Part shown: piece by piece, positions 1 through 9,310 of the stretch | Position numbering within the stretch: position 1 is the stretch's first letter | Layout: the number at the start of each line of letters is the position of its first letter | Source of the DNA: Ophiothrix spiculata | Taxonomy: Eukaryota; Echinodermata; Ophiuroidea; Amphilepidida; Ophiotrichidae | Assembly: GCA_000969725.1 (NCBI GenBank) | Contig: JXSR01S003968.1 | DNA: 27,579 nucleotides | Direction: 5' to 3' (one strand) | Program-made: the position numbers and the translations under genes | Notes under the pieces: model-generated | Databases searched by the model: none | Seen by the model: the letters and a program-made list of their open reading frames with translations, nothing else | What the model was told of the DNA's origin: nothing

Positions 1-167
1 GCAGCAACGTTTGCTGCAATAGCATCCGGTCTTGGAATGGCATTAAACTGTGACCACCAACGATTATATATCACAGTCACGTAAAAGCCTAATATAAAAC
101 TAATAGGTAATGTTCTTCGATAAGTCAATGCATATTCACAAAGTTCCTCAAATCTTTCTTTGGCATG
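1..167 (-). pseudogene. Partial second copy of a bestrophin exon, cut by the window edge
   Basis: Read on the minus strand, these bases encode bestrophin residues from HAKERFEEL through the pore-neck PISFILGFYV stretch and RWW to about NVAA. They match 3213-3379 at all 167 positions, including synonymous sites. Identity stops abruptly after the His codon at 167. The copy then reads TCAATT upstream of CATGCC, preceded by ttttag, which could be a weak splice acceptor, while the full exon reads TCTCAA there. The left end lies outside the window. It could be an exon of a tandem bestrophin paralogue, a very recent partial duplication, or a haplotype or assembly duplicate. The type pseudogene is provisional, because no inactivating change is visible. 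I see no first exon of its own between 168 and 3066. Confidence 0.6.
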
Positions 168-551
168 AATTGACTAAAATGTCCATTCCAGATGTAAAAT
201 GTCATTATTATTTATTTGTTTTTGAATTGACCATTCCGTTTGTCCTTTAAATTGAAAATACATGCAAATCAAATTGAATGAATTTTCTGTGCTTATGTAA
301 ACAGCAAATTATACCGACTATAGTAGTTATGGCATAGAAAGGGTGTCTGGCGTTCGTGGCAAGAAACGAAACTGACGCTCCTCAGTAGACCCAAAAAGGT
401 AAATCCAATAAAATAAGAATAAAAACGATTGTTCCAACTATTTCTTAGTTCGGAATTGGCGCCCCTTAAAAGTGACACACGGGGCATCTTGCTCCCCCTC
501 CCTGGTCCATCACCCAAGCTATAGACCATTTTTATAATTGACATACTTAAG
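168..551. other. Spacer with no recognised gene
   Basis: This AT-rich sequence follows the partial bestrophin exon. An open frame of 83 codons on the minus strand at 293-544 has no recognisable domain and no convincing splice context. I see no repeat family here. Confidence 0.4.
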
Positions 552-646
552 CAGAATCGGACCGGGAATCGGAACTCAGAACGAGGGCAAGTATGGTATT
601 ATCTTACTTGGCCTCGTTCTGAGTTCCGATTCTCCGTCCGATTCTG
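552..646. repeat. Long hairpin, 42-bp near-perfect inverted repeat
   Basis: The left arm 552-593 and right arm 605-646 are reverse complements over 42 bases with three mismatches, separated by an 11-base loop. The arms contain AATCGGAACTCAGAACGAGG and its complement. The overall size, about 95 nt with a small loop, resembles a microRNA precursor. It could equally be a short foldback transposon remnant, since this window holds several others. No target-site duplication was found. Confidence 0.8.
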
Positions 647-705
647 TAGATTTACCCCATCAACGGCGGGTGTATGTCATCTATACGCTTATACTGGCTA
701 TATAA

Positions 706-1822
706 TAGGGATATCGCTCATTCCGAAAAATCGGGTGCCAAAAAAAATAAAAAAATAAAGTTGCTCAAATATTTTTCTTTTAAGCGTTTTTTATTAGTAA
801 ACTAGTCATGGACATTGAATCCAAGTGATTTGTCAACACCACTTCTATATTTTTTCTGTTACAAAGACTTACCCATTTTTACATGGTGGGCAATGGGTGA
901 GCTACGTTACCTGCTCAATTTTTAAGTATTGATACTCGCCAATTTTTTGCATTTGTAGGCAAGTGTATCCTTCATATGCACTGTTAGTGCATAGAAAAGT
1001 CATGAAACGGTAGTTATAAGTTCTGAAGAGGTCAGTAGTAACGTAGATCACGGTAACGTAGCTCACTGTTTTTGCATGTTTTAATGCACAAAACATACAT
1101 TAGACCATTTACTTAGTAAATTCTAATATAAACGAAGTAGTAGTGTATATCTCTATCACATACTAAAATGGAATTGCTGCAATGCCTATGGTTTAATACT
1201 GAGATATATGGTTACGTAACTCACATTTCTTAACATGGTCGGTTCAAATTTTCATGTTCAACACTTTTTTTCATCAAACATGAATAAATTTGACATTTTC
1301 TATTATGGTTTTCAAATTCACTGGAATGTTTGCTGTCAGCATACTTGAATTTTGTTGGAATTGCTGTTTTCCCCCATCAAATAATGGTATGCCAAACTTA
1401 AGTAACGTAGCTCACACGATGTTGGTGGAAAATGAATTTCGTTTTTGAATTATGGAAAGATGTCATCAAATTTGGAAATCATTGTTCAGATACAAAATGC
1501 TGATTGTTTATCTGTATACAAATTATATTAGGCTTGAAAAAGTATTATATACTAAAAGAAAATGAGCATGTTCAAAAGTAACGCTTTTGCGATGGAAACC
1601 CATTTTTAGCTATTTTTCACGTTTTTCGCTACTTTGAAGGCATAAATCAGAGTCATAATGGTATTAAAAGTATGACAAACCATATATGACCAAGTAGATT
1701 TTGACAAGCCCTACCCGAAAATTGCAGTATTGGAAGAAATAAAGGCACTGGAAGGTTTTTGTGGACAAAAGAACGTAAAACATGCTATTGGCACCCGATT
1801 TTTCGGAATGAGCGATATGTTG
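706..1822. mobile_element. 1.1-kb non-autonomous DNA transposon with 30-bp perfect terminal inverted repeats
   Basis: The segments 711-740 and 1789-1818 are perfect 30-base inverted complements, both containing ATTCCGAAAAATCGGGTGCC. Four or five imperfect bases lie outside each arm. A candidate TATATAA direct duplication follows at 699-705 and 1823-1829, but it is low-complexity and may be chance. The interior is AT-rich and has no transposase-like open frame. It carries five copies of a 14-mer resembling GTAACGTAGCTCAC. I infer a MITE-like or deletion-derivative element. The superfamily is undetermined, and hAT is possible if the 7-8 bp duplication is real. Confidence 0.75.
897..1415. repeat. 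Five dispersed copies of a GTAACGTAGCTCAC-like 14-mer
   Basis: Copies lie at 897-910 (inverted), 1038-1051 (GTAACGTAGATCAC), 1053-1066 (exact), 1211-1224 (GTTACGTAACTCAC) and 1402-1415 (exact). Two are head-to-tail with a 15-bp period. All lie inside the terminal-inverted-repeat element. Repeated internal motifs of this sort are known transposase-binding sites in several DNA transposon families. That role is inference here. Confidence 0.7.
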
Positions 1823-2726
1823 TATATAAATCGAATTGATACTATAATACTTCTCAGGAGAGAGAGAGAGAGAAAAAAACACATTTTAATATTCTCTATA
1901 AAAATGGCAACTATGCTGTACGAAAATGTACCATGGCCAAACACTGACAGTATAGTAAGTAATATTCAGATTTAGCTTTGGATGAAAAATTCTGAAATTT
2001 TTTATTGGTCGCAAAATATGATTACTGATTATATGCTTCATACAAAGAAACAATACATCAATAATTCCATGTTTAATTTGATGTACGTGACAATGACTGT
2101 GAATAATTTATAAAAAAAATACTGGAATACTTGGTATTTAAAGATGTGATTGGATAAAATTGCATATACGGTAAGTCATATAACACCAACGGTCCATTTT
2201 GGGATTTGGACAATAAAAAAATAGAAAAAAAGTAAGGGAAGGAGAGAAAAAATCAAAAGAAAGAAAGAAAGGAGAAGAAAAATAGTTTAAATCTATCAAA
2301 AACCGTTGAAAAAGATGTCTTTTAATAGCTGTATGTATGGCCAATAAGACATGGAGGTGCAATCACAGTTTATAGCTGTTTACATGTAAACGTAACAAAC
2401 GTGCTCAAATCGAAATATACGGTATTAAAAAGTTAAATATCGGAGAAAAAATAACATTAGTCGACAAATGAAAATCCAAAGTGACTTTTCCACGATATAT
2501 TAGAAATCGATCATCAATCGATGCATGGTATGAGTGCAAAATGGTCATGTGATTTCCAGTCCATCTTATGTTTGAGTGGAGACTGACTTACAATTCCTCT
2601 TGTAAATGTTATACAGTAGGAGGAATAAAATATGAAGTGCTAATTTAATATTAAAGGGACTATATACATGTAGGGGCCTAGTCATGACGTTAAAGGAATC
2701 AAGATTTGGCAACCCACACTTAGCAT
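1823..2726. other. AT-rich intergenic or intronic DNA with purine tracts
   Basis: No gene is recognised. There is a short GA repeat at about 1858-1872 and a strongly purine-biased tract at about 2208-2285, made of runs of A with GAAAG and GGAGA repeats. Small open frames across these tracts are low-complexity artefacts. Confidence 0.4.
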
Positions 2727-2949
2727 AGGGGCTGGTCAGAAATTATCACTAAGGGGTGGCCTGATGAACAGTCTTCAAAATCAAAATAAATTTCAGGGAT
2801 CAGCAAAAATATTTAAAAATTTCACGGCCCCTCCTGGCACTCAGATTATTTTTTCAGGGCCCCCCTTGATATCATGAAAAAAAAATCAGGTCCCCTCCAA
2901 TTTTCATCAGGCCCCCGGCCCCCTGAGCGGTAATTTCTGATCCGTCCCT
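2727..2949. mobile_element. GC-rich MITE-like repeat with imperfect 30-bp inverted termini
   Basis: The left end 2727-2756 and right end 2920-2949 are imperfect inverted complements that share TCAGAAATTA as the exact core and a terminal AGGGG. The interior is rich in CCCC and GGGG blocks and in TCAGG motifs, and has no coding capacity. Its 223-bp length with inverted termini fits a MITE. No clear target duplication is visible, so the superfamily is open. Confidence 0.55.
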
Positions 2950-3066
2950 TAACAAAAAAAGACGGGCTCGGACCATCTATATGGTCTACCAGGTTACGCA
3001 GAGGGATATTTCTGCTTAGCTAGAAGGTTCAAGTTGTATATTGGAATTTTTTGTCATGCTTCTTAC

Positions 3067-3511
3067 CTGCTTTGATCAAATGTGCTTCAGTTGGAAACCT
3101 CTTTTTGACACTAGTTGAGATGGCACAATAACAGAGTGTAGCTGCTAGATTCACATAACGGACCATGGTTCGCCTCAGAAGTCGCGACTGTTCATCAGAA
3201 CCTTTCACATGCGCAGCAACGTTTGCTGCAATAGCATCCGGTCTTGGAATGGCATTAAACTGTGACCACCAACGATTATATATCACAGTCACGTAAAAGC
3301 CTAATATAAAACTAATAGGTAATGTTCTTCGATAAGTCAATGCATATTCACAAAGTTCCTCAAATCTTTCTTTGGCATGTTGAGATTTTAATCCGTATCG
3401 ATAGACAAAACTGATGACGAAGAATGCCACCAGAAAGGCTGTCATTTCCACCCAGATGATCTTGTAGACGCTTGCCTTCCATCGCAGCAGAAGACCTGTA
3501 AACGTCGTCAT
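3067..3511 (-). CDS. Bestrophin (Ca2+-activated Cl- channel), first coding exon
   Basis: This exon encodes the first 148 residues plus one base of the next codon. Bestrophins are pentameric anion channels of the plasma membrane or intracellular membranes. Family landmarks are in order: LLLRWKASVYK near residues 7-17, the first membrane segment at about 22-38, PISFILGFYV at 65-74, RWW at 80-82, and GSDEQSRLLRRTMVRY at 104-119. The pore-neck aromatic residues F68 and F72 are kept, and the human I76 equivalent is Leu64. The start ATG at 3511 gives MTTFTG. The exon ends at GCAG|GTAAGA (donor 3066-3065) after HLIKA, the same place as an exon end in vertebrate bestrophins as far as I recall. In this species the N-terminal exons appear fused, with no intron before HAKERF. 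Later exons are not seen to the left within the window, so the gene is incomplete here. Confidence 0.92.
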
Positions 3512-3950
3512 GGTTCCAGAATTGAGCGACGAAATTCACTGACTTGCTTGCTGTGTTATCTTGAACTCATCTGTGGATGATAAAAACACACAAAATAACA
3601 GTCCATAAAATTGCAAGAATAAGAATACAAATTATGACATATTGAGTTATTGTTGATTAGTGTGCTTTGTTTAATTTTTATAAAAAAAATATAAAAAATA
3701 CACATAGATTAATATATAGTACTCTTTATAGAGTTGAATCTGTATTACTAATCAGTAAATATAAACAAAATATATCTTTCATTTGTTGATCATGTTTATA
3801 ATAATTGTTATTACTTTCAAACATTATTTTAATCATACAAATTAATCGGGTATGCGCGATTATTATTTAATCGGATTAAGGTTCATATTTGTATTGTTCT
3901 TAAACAATGAAATGTCATTGAACGTGATTAGAATTGCATTGTTTTAAATT
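3512..3950. other. Upstream region of bestrophin; possible promoter and 5' UTR
   Basis: This AT-rich DNA separates the bestrophin start from the edge of the long tandem array and would hold the promoter or an upstream intron. I see no confident TATA box or splice acceptor. The boundary with the array is gradual, since diverged array similarity begins between about 3840 and 3975. Confidence 0.35.
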
Positions 3951-4237
3951 AATTAAAGATGAGTGATATAACTACACAGGCGAAGAGAAGATCCATTCAA
4001 AGTTCGAATACAAAGTTGATAAAATCATACGAAGAGGCCATTCTTTTTCAGAGAAAATACATCGATTTATACATCTCTCTTGGAATCTGCTACCCCTGAA
4101 TTTATTAATAAAACAAGAGGCAGCAAGTGGATCGAGATAACACACTTAAGATCTAGTTAAATCATAGGATTCGGAACTTTATCTCCTAATTCCATGGTAA
4201 AATTAACAAAACAAAAAGGATGACTTGCACTTCCATA

Positions 4238-4305
4238 GCCTTGATAGCTTAGATGGCAAAGAGTTCACTTCAAATAGGGGACCCAAAGTTGACGTCCTCA
4301 TGATT
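4238..4305 (+). repeat. Possible degenerate tRNA-like segment (SINE head)
   Basis: GATAGCTTAGATGGCAAAGAG resembles a tRNA D-arm and A box. About 30 bases later, GGGACCCAAAGTTGACGTCC resembles a variable loop, T-arm and B box with substitutions. The acceptor ends do not pair, so it is not a functional tRNA. A tRNA-derived SINE remnant inserted in the array is the likeliest reading. Chance resemblance is also possible. Confidence 0.25.
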
Positions 4306-7300
4306 GTTTTTGAAGTCCTCCGGACGCCCGCAAGGGAGAGGGTGTTTTTAATAGTTGGTGATAAGTAAGCTAATTTTTGAAAATCTTAACTTCCCTGCTG
4401 TGTCTACAAATATCTAATAATCTCAACCGTTTCTTTATAATATTGCACGTGTATTTTCAGTTTTATCTGGTTTTGAAGGCAATGAAAAACGTTTTAACTA
4501 ACTGACAGAGAGTGCTACTTTCCTCAACAAATAACTGGTTCCTGGCGAGAATCTTACAAAACGGCTTTCATTAAATCTAAAAGTTCACATGCTGGACTAA
4601 TTTCTTTTCATGGTTGGTTTGTACTGGCATTCCTATGGGCAGATAGAGTATCATGTCCTTCCATGGCTTATAGACGTTGCGTTTTATGAGACAGAATTAT
4701 ATATACGAAGTTTGTATCAAAACAACCCAATTGCCCCAAACAAACTAAATATACCGTATGCATTCACATCAGTTGTATACGCCCGCATGGTTTCTTGGAA
4801 TGTTGTTAGTAACCCTTACAAGAAAGCTGGACCTATCGTATCCCTCCTAGTGTCTGATATCCTGATTGAATATTAATGCACATTTTGCATCCATTAAATG
4901 CTGAATTTTTAAAGTGCTTGATGAATTACACGCCGGTAGTTTTTTTTAAATCAGCTGTCTGTCTGCCTGTTTGCCAGTTTCTGGGAATGCTAGTTACACT
5001 TTTCTCAGTAAAGCTGAACCCATCGTACCCCTGCACCTGTCCCATTCCCCGACTTGAATATCAATGTGCTTTTTCGCATCTAAATTCTCTCGGAATTAGA
5101 TGCTATGACGTATACACTCGTAAGTTTTTTTCATCTCACATAATGCACTTCAAGTACTATTACGTTTCAGTAACTAAATCTAACCCTGCAGTTATTGAAT
5201 CGGATAAGCCTCAAATGAGTTTTTTCTTAACATACATTCAGACATTACTTTTAGCACAACATGTATGTTCTTTGATAATATTTATTACAACAAAAACGTA
5301 ATTTATCTCTACAACGAGAAATTGACGTGTCTTCAAGCACTAACTCTATGTCGGTTTTTGTTCATGTCCCTATATTCTTTTATCAGACGAGGAACACGAA
5401 CGGAAAAATATACTTAGGGGTTGGAAAACATACTGTTGAACAACTGAATGTACATTTGAATCTGCTTACATTTACCATTATGTTTAATTTAAAATGGAAA
5501 CATCGTCAGAGACACCATACAGGCATGACAGGAGGTTACATAAAAACGTCCCAAGAAATACCCAACACTGTCTAGTTTATCATTCGTTACCAGGCAGACC
5601 CCAGATTATAATTGTATTGCTTCAAATTGGACCTACAATAATTCTTTAACCATAATAGTATATATTTTGAGTATCTATAGCAGATATTTTATAGTCATTA
5701 GTGTAACGCAGACGGTGCCATGTATACATTGTTAATTCTTAATTCGCTGGAACGTGTTTTTTCCCTACAAATTACTTACTGTTATCATACTGTATAGTTA
5801 TCTGGTTAATTATAGACCGAATTTCTATTTTGAAGTGTACATGGATGTTCAAGATTTTAAGTTCTTTTTCTCCGAGCGAGACGTCGTTTTTTGGACGTTT
5901 TTGTGGACTTACACATGTAGAATACCACAATTTTGGCGTACATAAGGAGTAGAGTCTTTGGTTTATACACGGACCTTTACTAGTGATTTCACGTCCATGA
6001 TCAAGTTCAAAATGATTGCAAAAAGACTATCATGAAATCTTAAGGTTAGGGGCTAATTTCTGTTCCTAGTTCCGTCATTGGTATGTATTGACAATTCCTA
6101 TGAGCAGATGCATTTGTCATGTCTTCCAGGGGCTAAAAGAAGACGACTTTTATATGACACAGAAAGCAAAAAGTTTGTATCAAAACAACCCAAATGCCCC
6201 AAACAACTGTACCATGTGCATTTGAATCAGCTGTCTGTCTGCATGGTTTCTGGGGATGCTATTAACCCTTCTTTCTATGTCTGGACCTATCGTATCACTT
6301 CTTCTGTCTGATTCCCGATTGAATATTAATGCGCCCCTTTCGCATTCAATTTCTCTTCGAAATTACATGTTGAAATTTATAAGTGCGATGGTAAATTTCT
6401 TTTTCTCGTTAACTTCAACGTTCCATCAAGTCATTAAATCCAATCCCGTAGATAGTGGATAATTGGTTAGCCCTAAATAAATTTGTCCCACAAACAGAGA
6501 TTCTAACATTGTTTTTAGCACATTTATAACTATATACAACTACAAGTACAACCCTAACCTATCTTTAAATCGAGAAATCGACATGTGTTTTCAGGCAGAA
6601 ACTGGCTCAAGTTTCTATGTTCTTTTATCAGACGAGGAACAGAAAAATGATACTTAAAGGTTTACAAACATTCCAAATGACTGACCATGTACACAAATTT
6701 AAATTGGTTAACGTTAACATGCAATACTCAGACAGATAATATATTGCCCTTATGCCCTATATTGGACCCTAAATTTGATTGCGAATTTGATGCACGAAAT
6801 GTGAATGAAACTAAGAGTGAAGAAAATGAACGAATGCTACAGACTAATACAAAGTCGAGTCAAAGCCCGCGTCCAAATGTTCCTTGCAACGGAAAATACC
6901 AGTCCTTCGAGTCAACAGCCCCTGAATTTATTAATATAGGGGCTGCAAATGTGAGATATACATTAACTATAGCTATAGAAGATAGCAAATATTTTGTACC
7001 CAGTGTGAGTCACGCAGGCGGTGGTTTAAAACAACATTCTATTTATTAGTTAGTGACACCTTAAATCAGCTTGCGCATAAGTTCGAGTCGTTCACACGTT
7101 TTACTCTGCTACTCGGAACATAAGGGCAAGATATTTTAGGTTTGAAATGTGTTACTTACTAAAGAAGCTAAATTTCTTTTTTTGTCTCAGTGACTTTAAA
7201 AAAATGGCATTCCTGCAAGATGCTTAAATGGGTTTATTACACAATGAAAATGCTTTAAAGCAAAACTATAAAGTATAAAGTGTTAAAAATGAAGCGCCCT

Positions 7301-8396
7301 CTTTCAACTATGACTTTGGATTTTTTAGCTTATTGGGTTTGTTTTGGGTAGATATTAATAACCTCCAAATGATTTGGCTTAAATATGCTTACTTTTTCTG
7401 TTATGGTCATTTGGAATGTCCCTTCATTAATTTAAAATGGAAACTTCATTTTCATGCTGTTCTTACTATAAACCATTTTTGATGAAAATCTTATCGTATT
7501 GTTTATTGCTTTAACTCACTGAGAGTTGTAACTGTCCTCCCTTACAAATTTCCTGACCGGTTCCAGACAAGAGACCTTAAATCCCAATTTGCAAAGAGGC
7601 TTTCATGATATCTAAAAGTTAACACGGTATAGGCTAATTTCCGTTCCAAATTTTGTGATTGGTTTATACCAGAAATATCTATGGGCATACAATTCTCATG
7701 TTTAATATCTTCCTAAGGCTTACAGACCACAAAGAAGACCACTTTAATATGACAAATAATGCAGGAAGTTGGTATCAAAACAACCCAACTGTCCAAGACC
7801 ATGAAGACACCCATGTCGTATGCATTCACATCAGCTGTCTGCCTGCATGGTTTCTGGGGATGTTAGTAACCCTTACAATAAAGCTGGACCTATCGTATCC
7901 CTCCTGGTGTCTGATATCCCGATTGAATATTAATGCGCATTTCATATCCAATATCTCTTTGGATTTAGATGCTGAAATTTTGAAGTGATGTGATCATTAC
8001 GCGCCGGTATTTCTTTTAATGCCCATCTGCAAAGTTACTGGTCCCATTGTATCCCTAAACCTGTCTAATTCCCGGCTTGAACATAATGTGCTTTTTCGCA
8101 TCCAATTTCTCTACGGAGTTAGATCATAGATGCTGAAATTTTAAAGAACTGTTGAATTTTTTTTCTCGCACAAATTATTACGCTTGTCACTGAATCTAAC
8201 CTCGCAATTATTGAATCGGATAAGCCTCGAGTGAGCAAAAACAAGTAAAAAGCTGGACCCATCGTCCCGTCCCTACCTGTCTGATTCCCCGACTTGTTGT
8301 CTCGCGTTCAATTTGTCTACGGAATAAGATGCTGAAATTTTAAAGAACTGTGACGTATTTGTTCGTAGTTGTTTTATTTTACATACTTCAAGCATA

Positions 8397-8470
8397 CGTT
8401 TCAGTGACTAAATCTAAACCCGCAGTTATTGAACGTTTCAGTGACTAAATCTAAACCCGCAGTTATTGAA
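8397..8470. repeat. Perfect 37-bp tandem duplication
   Basis: The segment 8397-8433, beginning CGTTTCAGTGACTAAATC, is repeated without change at 8434-8470. It is a local, recent duplication inside one array unit. Confidence 0.95.
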
Positions 8471-9310
8471 TCGGATAAGCCTCAAGTAAGTTTTTATTAC
8501 TTTTAGCACACCTTGTATTTTCGTTCATACTATTTATTATAACAACCATAATTTATCTTCAAATCGACGAAACGACGTGTCTTCCAGCACTAACGCTACA
8601 TCGTTATCGTTATTGGTTTATGTTTCTATGTTCTTTTATCAGACGAGGAACCCGACGAAAAATATTCTGGTGAACGACTGACTTTATGTTTCCATTATGT
8701 TTCATTTAAGCATTGTTATAGAGATATTTAAAAAAATAATAAGTTTCATAAATAATAATTTTTCATTTTTTCCCGAAACTTAGATTCTAACATAAATATT
8801 TGCATTTTAGCACATCATGTATTTTCTTTGACTATATTTATAACTACAACCATAACCTACAAAAATAAAACGACAAATTGACATATGTTTTCAGGCAATA
8901 ACTGGCTCAAGTTTCTGCTGTGTTCTTTTATCAGACGAGGACCGGAAATAATACTTAAGGGTACGAGGAATCCATCTGCTCAGGAAAATGTGAAATCACT
9001 AGTAAAGTTCTATGTATAAACTAGAGACTTTATTTAATAATGTACGCCCAAAATTGTGATATTCTGATAGGTGTAAAAAGGTAAAAACTTGCAGTAAACA
9101 TGACTTTCAGCGGAGCGAGACGTTTTTAGGGACTGTAGCCTTAAAGGTTTGAAACATACTAAATGACTGAATGTAGATCATTTCGAATTTTTTAAGTTTA
9201 TATGATCTAATATTGATGATTACACAATATAATGACAGTGGCTGGCATCAAATTATAATCGCCCGTACGACTTATATTGGACTTAACATTTGTAATTACG
9301 AATTTGGTAC

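Noticed and set aside
2208-2285. Polypurine tract as a functional element
   Set aside because: Similar tracts occur in both hAT elements and elsewhere in the window, so it is treated as low-complexity DNA.
4610-7988. Several open frames of 77-141 codons in the left half of the array
   Set aside because: Homologous array units do not keep the same frames open, the proteins have no recognisable domains, and frames shift between units. They are chance openings in diverged repeats.
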